DNA from: Clostridia bacterium | Lineage (GTDB): Bacteria; Bacillota_A; Clostridia; Lachnospirales; Lachnospiraceae | NCBI GenBank assembly: GCA_012515365.1 | Contig: JAAYYM010000711.1 | Span: 1-10,809 of the forward strand | DNA: 10,809 nucleotides | Reading direction: 5' to 3' | Shown here: one piece after another, positions 7,490 through 10,809 of the stretch | Layout: every line of letters starts with the position of its first letter | How positions within the stretch are numbered: the stretch's first letter is position 1 | Notes under the pieces: generated by a model | What the model was told of the DNA's origin: nothing | The model's input: only the letters and a program-made list of their open reading frames with translations | Database searches by the model: none | Translations under genes and position numbers: made by a program

Positions 7490-7936
7490 TTATCCCTGAA
7501 TCAAACCTAGTTTTTCTTTTAATTCAGGTACATACTGTCTCGAGATAATCATTTTTTCGCCATTCTTAAGATTTGCTTCCAGCCTGCCGTTAAAGGTGGG
7601 TGTCAGGCTTTTGATCATATTAATATTGATGATTGAAGATTTGGATGCTCTGATAAAATCATTAAACGGTAATTCCTGTTCCAATTCATACAATTTGCTT
7701 TTCGTCTCATAGACTGCCATCTTTGCATATGCAAAGACCTTTTGATCTACTGATTCAAAATAATAGATTTCCTCCGGCAGCATCAAAAAGAGTTTTCCAT
7801 TCTTATATAAATTCAATTTCACTTTTCCCTGTTTAAAGCTTTGGATCAGTTTGACCAGACTGTCATCAATCACACTACAGCGTATGATGATTTCTTCTTC
7901 CTCTCCGGGTTTTGGATCTTCAATCGTTATTTTCAT
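7490..7936 (-). CDS. LytTR-family DNA-binding transcriptional regulator without receiver domain
   Basis: A 148-residue protein with no response-regulator receiver domain. An acidic N-terminal segment (EDPKPGEEEEIIIRC) leads into a LytTR DNA-binding domain over the C-terminal two thirds: EEIYYFESVDQKVFAYA, VYETKSKLYELEQEL, FIRASKSSIININMIKSL, NGEKMIISRQYVPELKEKLG. These segments are typical of the stand-alone LytTR proteins that pair with DUF3021. An ATG at 7957 is in frame, but AGGGAG (7943-7948) lies 6 nt before the ATG at 7936 and the family-like N-terminus MKITIE begins there. The SD overlaps the stop of the preceding ABC remnant, suggesting coupled translation. It is expected to act on its own operon or on transporter genes; the original transporter target is apparently the broken gene next door. 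Confidence 0.88.
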   Translation of the reverse strand: MKITIEDPKPGEEEEIIIRCSVIDDSLVKLIQSFKQGKVKLNLYKNGKLFLMLPEEIYYFESVDQKVFAYAKMAVYETKSKLYELEQELPFNDFIRASKSSIININMIKSLTPTFNGRLEANLKNGEKMIISRQYVPELKEKLGLIQG

Positions 7937-7946
7937 AGGTATCTCC

Positions 7947-8498
7947 CTATCTATCATTCACTTTTAGTACGCGCAGCCTCAACGCAATCATACTTACCGC
8001 TATTATACCACATGCAGCAAGAAAGAAAAGTTGAAAACGCTGCGTTACGATCGATTCATTCATTTTGATCACAATTCCCATTTTCTCATTGAAAATACGA
8101 ATACACTCTGTTGGAAGCCCATAAAAAGTTTCATGGATTGCTTCTTCACAAACCACCTTTCTGATTAGAGCAGTACCATGCAGGATCGGCAGATAGGCAA
8201 GAAACTGACCGATTTTTTCTGGTAGTCCACCGACCGGAATATAGATACCGCCTAAGAATCCGACCAAAGTACTCACAATGGTGGCAAGACCGCCCCATGC
8301 GCTGCTTGTATTAATAAATAGACCTTCACTAGGTTTAGTCAATGTACTTAACATATTAATCGTCGTTGATTTTCCGGCACCATTCACTCCCAGAAGCGCA
8401 AATAATTCACCTTGCATAACCTCAAAGCTGATATGGTCTACTGCTTTGATATCTTTAAAATACTTTGCTAAATTAGTAACCTTCATAATTGTTTCCAT
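7947..8498 (-). pseudogene. ABC transporter remnant: ATPase N-terminus fused in frame to ABC-2 permease C-terminus
   Basis: An open frame of 183 codons made of two unrelated halves. Residues 1-59 are the start of an ABC ATPase (MKVTNLAKYF, AVDHISFEV, Walker A GVNGAGKST at 37-45, then MLSTLTKPSEG) and stop before the Q-loop, signature and Walker B. From about residue 60 (LFINTSSAWGGLATIV) the sequence is the end of an ABC-2 type permease: a membrane segment with FLGGIYIPVGGLPE, a further hydrophobic stretch (QFLAYLPILHG), an extracytoplasmic-looking stretch, and a last helix (LFFLAACGIIAVSMIAL) ending RVLKVNDR. The simplest reading is one deletion from inside an ATPase gene into an adjacent permease gene, junction near 8321. 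The product cannot hydrolyse ATP. The reading frame is kept through to the stop, which lies at the LytTR ribosome site. A deliberate fusion protein is possible but less likely. Confidence 0.85.
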
Positions 8499-8591
8499 GT
8501 TCCATTTCTCACTTTCTCTCTTACTATCAGTTATGAAACTCTCAATCCTAAGAATAAATTTTATGAATTAACACAAAATAAGTGGGAGGTT

Positions 8592-8614
8592 AAAACGTCT
8601 TCGACGAACGTTTT
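8592..8614 (-). promoter_or_regulatory. Hairpin in the leader of the ABC remnant operon
   Basis: AAAACGT (8592-8598) and ACGTTTT (8608-8614) form a 7-bp inverted repeat around a 9-nt loop. On the minus strand it ends in TTTT and would sit in the untranslated leader about 90 nt before the ATG. It could act as a weak terminator or attenuator, but the stem has only two G-C pairs and the T run is part of the stem. Confidence 0.3.
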
Positions 8615-8673
8615 TGTGCAAATCCATAAAATTGCTCCACGAATGGAATCGTTTCGCAATTACCTGTGTCCTT

Positions 8674-8702
8674 ACTATATCCGTTCAAATTTTTCTCCAC
8701 AA
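8674..8702 (-). promoter_or_regulatory. Candidate sigma-A promoter for the ABC remnant-LytTR-DUF3021 operon
   Basis: The minus strand reads TTGTGG (8702-8697), a 17-bp spacer, then TATAGT (8679-8674). The -10 matches the consensus at five of six positions and the -35 at the important TTG. The transcript would begin near 8667, giving a leader of about 170 nt before the ATG at 8498. Confidence 0.45.
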
Positions 8703-8709
8703 TATCTGT

Positions 8710-8739
8710 AACGTTAAGCTGCATGTATCGCACACTAAG
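8710..8739 (+). promoter_or_regulatory. Possible LytTR tandem binding site
   Basis: AACGTTAAG (8710-8718) fits the AgrA-type LytTR half-site pattern ([TA][AC][CA]GTTN[AG][TG]) at every position. After a 12-nt gap comes CACACTAAG (8731-8739), a weaker second copy matching at the trailing TAAG and the C. Two half-sites with a gap of about 12 nt, ending 7 bp before the -35 of the candidate operon promoter, is the usual LytTR activator geometry. The second half is imperfect and the pattern is degenerate, so this is tentative. Confidence 0.3.
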
Positions 8740-8802
8740 ATGCAGATTATATGAAATAAGTGGAATGTACAAAACCAGATCAGCAAAAAGATGAAAACAT
8801 GA

Positions 8803-8831
8803 TTGCTTCCTGTCACAATATCTGCTACACT
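8803..8831 (+). promoter_or_regulatory. Promoter of the MocR-type regulator gene
   Basis: TTGCTT (8803-8808), a 17-bp spacer, then TACACT (8826-8831) preceded by TGC, giving an extended -10. The start point would be near 8838, leaving a leader of about 58 nt. The TTG at 8803 opens an in-frame extension of the regulator ORF, but it lies in the -35 and would not be transcribed. Confidence 0.5.
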
Positions 8832-8835
8832 TTAT

Positions 8836-8881
8836 CTGACCATATTACTTTTTATTCTTTTGCACATTTCAAAATGGTCAG
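8836..8881 (+). promoter_or_regulatory. Inverted repeat at the MocR transcription start, possible operator
   Basis: CTGACCAT (8836-8843) and ATGGTCAG (8874-8881) are perfect 8-bp complements 30 nt apart. The left arm falls at the predicted start of transcription and the right arm ends just before the ribosome site AGGAGA. It could be an autoregulatory operator or a long-loop RNA stem near the ribosome site. Confidence 0.35.
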
Positions 8882-8895
8882 TCAGGAGAATTTCT

Positions 8896-10368
8896 ATGAT
8901 CACATATGACTTTATAGAACTCAAATCCCCACACCTATATGAGCATCTCTATTTATGTATCAAAGAAGATATCAAATCCGGAAAACTTAAGCCAAACGCA
9001 AAGCTACCTTCAAAGAGAAACTTTTCCAAGCAGCTTGGTGTCAGCACAATCACGGTAGAAAATGCATACGCACAGCTGCTTGCAGAAGGATATCTTTATG
9101 CGCTTCCACGCAAAGGGTACTACATATCGGATATCTCCGATCTATCCGATATAATGGCGATTAAACAAACCCAATCACCTTTTGGCATAATGGCGATTAA
9201 ACACCCTCCATCACCTGATCTTCCTCTCATGCATGACGAGCCTGCCACTGTAACAGTTCCGGAATATGAATTTGATTTTTTGAACAACCATTCTGGCGCC
9301 GACCTTTTTCCGTTTCCCACATGGGCTAAGCTGTTACGTACTGTTATTACAGACAAAAGCGTGGAGCTTTTAAATCCCCCACCCTGCGGAGGACTGATGG
9401 AACTGCGCATGGCAATCAGTGACTATTTGTATCAATTTAGAAGGATGAGTGTAAAACCGGAGCAGATCATCATCGGTGCCGGCACCGAATATTTGTATGG
9501 ACTATTGATACAGCTTTTTGATCAAAGCTCGGTTTATGCGATTGAAGATCCCGGATATACAAAGATATGTAAGATCTATGAAAGCAATCATGTTTCCTAC
9601 ATACCACTCCCTCTTGATCAAGATGGCATTCAACTGGATGCCCTGATAAAGGCTGATCCGGATATCCTTCATATCTCTCCATCCCATCACTATCCGACCG
9701 GAATCATGACTCCGGTCAAACGTCGCCACGAGCTTTTAAGATGGGCAATGGAAAAAACATCCCGCTATATCATAGAAGATGATTACGACAGCGAATTTCG
9801 CCTGACAGGAATCCCAATCCCATCCCTGCAAAGCATTGATACTTGTGGACAGGTCATCTACATGAATACTTTTACGAAAACACTTTCTCCTACCATCCGT
9901 ATCAGCTACATGATACTTCCTCCCGCTTTGGTAGATCGCTTTTATGAGAATCTTGGTTTTTATGCCTGTACAGTTTCTAATTTTGAACAATATACGCTTG
10001 CACGTTTTATTAAGGACGGCTACTTTGAAAAGCACATTAACCGAATGAGAAAATATTACAAGGAGCAGAGAAGCTGCTTATTAAATGACATCAAAAAAAG
10101 TCCCTTGTCCGCCTACTCAACGATCATTGAGGAAGACGCAGGACTTCATTTTCTGCTGCAAATCAATACAACACTTTCAGATGACGTTTTGATTGAACGT
10201 GCTCATCAAAATAAGATCAGGATCTCCTGTCTGTCACAATACTATCACACACCCAATGTAAAAGATTCACATACCATACTCATCAATTATTCAGGTATCA
10301 GGAAAGAAGAAATGGCCACAGCCATCGATCGGCTCTACCACTGTATTTTTGATTCTGTGACCACCTAA
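8896..10368 (+). CDS. MocR/PdxR-type regulator: GntR DNA-binding domain fused to aminotransferase-like domain
   Basis: A 490-residue protein of typical MocR length. Residues about 1-75 form a GntR winged helix (LYEHLYLCIKEDIKSGKL, KLPSKRNFSKQLGVSTITVENAY, EGYLYALPRKGYYIS). A linker of about 60 residues follows, then a fold-type I aminotransferase-like domain with SPSHHYPTG, the PLP-ring contact D296-Y-D298, and the Schiff-base lysine K328 in TFTKTLSPTIRISY. Such proteins bind PLP as effector and often control vitamin B6, GABA or amino-acid genes; no target is evident here, so PdxR proper is not claimed. The start at 8896 is chosen because AGGAGA (8884-8889) lies 6 nt upstream and the family N-terminus begins there; the longer frame from 8803 overlaps the promoter. 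The linker has a 12-residue tandem repeat. Its stop overlaps that of the convergent HPt gene by 4 nt. Confidence 0.9.
   Translation: MITYDFIELKSPHLYEHLYLCIKEDIKSGKLKPNAKLPSKRNFSKQLGVSTITVENAYAQLLAEGYLYALPRKGYYISDISDLSDIMAIKQTQSPFGIMAIKHPPSPDLPLMHDEPATVTVPEYEFDFLNNHSGADLFPFPTWAKLLRTVITDKSVELLNPPPCGGLMELRMAISDYLYQFRRMSVKPEQIIIGAGTEYLYGLLIQLFDQSSVYAIEDPGYTKICKIYESNHVSYIPLPLDQDGIQLDALIKADPDILHISPSHHYPTGIMTPVKRRHELLRWAMEKTSRYIIEDDYDSEFRLTGIPIPSLQSIDTCGQVIYMNTFTKTLSPTIRISYMILPPALVDRFYENLGFYACTVSNFEQYTLARFIKDGYFEKHINRMRKYYKEQRSCLLNDIKKSPLSAYSTIIEEDAGLHFLLQINTTLSDDVLIERAHQNKIRISCLSQYYHTPNVKDSHTILINYSGIRKEEMATAIDRLYHCIFDSVTT
9151..9216 (+). repeat. 36-bp tandem duplication in the MocR linker
   Basis: Copy one starts at 9151 and copy two at 9187. 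The first 17 bases are identical (ATAATGGCGATTAAACA) and 26 of the first 30 match. Translated, the copies are IMAIKQTQSPFG and IMAIKHPPSP, so a 12-residue unit is doubled in frame between the DNA-binding and aminotransferase-like domains. The second copy is partial or diverged at its end. Confidence 0.85.
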
Positions 10369-10809
10369 AATTCATCAATCCATTGATTTAAAAGATCTCT
10401 AACCTTATGGTAATCAAACATCTCAAAACTATTACTAAGCTGAGATATTTTTTTATTATTTTCAGCTCCGTAGTTGTTCTTTTTGAGTTCATTGATTTTT
10501 TCTTCACAAACCTTCAGATTAATCTGATCAAGTGCCTGTTTAATGGTGATCAGTTCTTGCTTATTAAACTTCATTTCATCCTGCGAACTTAAATCCATTT
10601 CTTCAGACATACCATCCATCAGGGCACCACGCTCATACAGATAACACTTCACCTCATCTAAGAGTTGTTCAAATGTCGTTAGTGCAAAAGATATATGTTG
10701 CTGAATGTAATCCATATCCTTGCGCTTTCCGGCCATCTCTAATTCACGGAACAGCTCAGAAACACCATTTGCACCTACACTTGCTGAGCTTCCCTTTACA
10801 CTATGTACA
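10365..10809 (-). CDS. HPt-domain phosphorelay protein, C-terminal part (hybrid histidine kinase or similar; cut by window edge)
   Basis: The frame is open from the right edge to a TAG at 10365-10367, giving 148 codons. The first residues read V-H-S-V-K-G-S-S-A-S-V-G-A, the phosphoacceptor motif of HPt domains (H-x-x-K-G-S-S), with the histidine codon at 10803-10805; helices SELFRELEMAGKRKDMDYIQ and the following segment complete the four-helix bundle. HPt domains pass phosphate between receiver domains in multistep relays. After it comes an acidic linker and a helical tail (ITIKQALDQINLKVCEEKIN, FEMFDYHKVRDLLNQWIDEF) of the kind seen at the C-terminus of clostridial hybrid kinases. The kinase and receiver parts would lie beyond 10809, so the full architecture is not visible. 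An ATG at 10736 opens a shorter frame but would cut off the phosphoacceptor and is not the start. Confidence 0.85.
   Translation of the reverse strand, partial: VHSVKGSSASVGANGVSELFRELEMAGKRKDMDYIQQHISFALTTFEQLLDEVKCYLYERGALMDGMSEEMDLSSQDEMKFNKQELITIKQALDQINLKVCEEKINELKKNNYGAENNKKISQLSNSFEMFDYHKVRDLLNQWIDEF

Larger units (their letters stand above)
8499..8895. other. Divergent intergenic region (397 bp) between the ABC remnant operon and the MocR gene
   Basis: It holds, from left to right, a purine-rich weak ribosome site for the remnant ORF, a leader hairpin (8592-8614), a leftward promoter (8674-8702), a possible LytTR site (8710-8739), a rightward promoter (8803-8831), an 8-bp inverted repeat (8836-8881) and the MocR ribosome site (8884-8889). 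A 10-bp direct repeat AAATAAGTGG occurs at 8576-8585 and 8754-8763. A 60-codon minus-strand frame (8590-8772) crosses the region, but its start lies upstream of the candidate promoter and it has no recognisable domain, so it is not called. Confidence 0.6.

Noticed and set aside
8719..8745. CTGCAT / ATGCAG inverted repeat
   Set aside because: Only 6 bp with a 15-nt gap and no extension; expected by chance in a region this size.
8590..8772. 60-codon minus-strand ORF in the divergent intergenic region
   Set aside because: Its ATGs lie upstream of the candidate leftward promoter, no clear ribosome site or known domain is visible, and its 3' end is the hairpin sequence. It may be chance or a remnant, so it is not called as a gene.
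8803..8895. 31-codon hydrophobic extension of the MocR ORF from a TTG start, resembling a membrane anchor
   Set aside because: It overlaps the -35 and -10 boxes and the leader, and a proper SD and family-type N-terminus occur at 8896. The hydrophobic residues come from translating AT-rich noncoding DNA.
9736..10035. 99-codon minus-strand frame opposite the MocR gene, and similar antisense frames at 9120-9410 and 9470-9729
   Set aside because: They lie wholly within the conserved aminotransferase-like coding sequence on the other strand and show no recognisable family.

Overview
This window looks like a chromosomal segment of an endospore-forming, low-to-moderate G+C Clostridia, most likely of the Lachnospiraceae type. 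The evidence is a full-length spoIVA, the SD-rich Firmicutes gene starts, and the protein sequences of the salvage, LytTR/DUF3021 and MocR genes. Nothing in it looks like phage, an insertion sequence, a CRISPR array, rRNA or tRNA. Genus-level identity cannot be fixed from sequence reading alone.

Layout. From about 8500 down to 1, everything lies on the minus strand, so it is read right to left. (1) A three-gene cassette: a broken ABC-transporter ORF in which the start of an ATPase is joined in frame to the end of a permease (7947-8498), then a LytTR DNA-binding regulator, then a four-helix DUF3021 membrane protein. (2) spoIVA, the spore-coat basement ATPase, which has a hairpin and a sigma-E-like promoter just upstream. 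(3) A tightly packed run starting at an extended -10 promoter near 5460: purine nucleoside phosphorylase, BMP-family nucleoside-binding lipoprotein, cytidine deaminase, MTA/SAH-type deaminase, cardiolipin synthase and the first 51 codons of murE. The first four genes form a nucleoside capture and salvage set. The last two are envelope genes that appear to ride on the same transcript. (4) A 397-bp divergent intergenic region (8499-8895) with a promoter facing each way. (5) On the plus strand, a MocR/PdxR-type regulator (GntR DNA-binding domain plus aminotransferase-like domain). (6) On the minus strand at the right edge, the C-terminal part of a phosphorelay protein with an HPt domain. Its stop codon overlaps the MocR stop.

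How the parts may work together. The lipoprotein probably captures nucleosides outside the cell. Cytidine deaminase and the MTA/SAH deaminase convert aminated nucleosides to oxo forms, and PNP phosphorolyses the purine (6-oxo) ones. The pair MTA deaminase plus PNP suggests MTA recycling through methylthioinosine. No ATPase or permease for the lipoprotein is present here.

The main points worth a second look are: the in-frame ATPase/permease fusion left by a deletion, with its LytTR partner genes intact; a possible LytTR tandem site placed just upstream of a promoter for that cassette; the spoIVA leader, whose candidate promoter would start transcripts inside a hairpin loop; and a 36-bp tandem duplication in the MocR linker. 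I did not find a convincing wholly new system. All regulatory sites are pattern matches made by eye.
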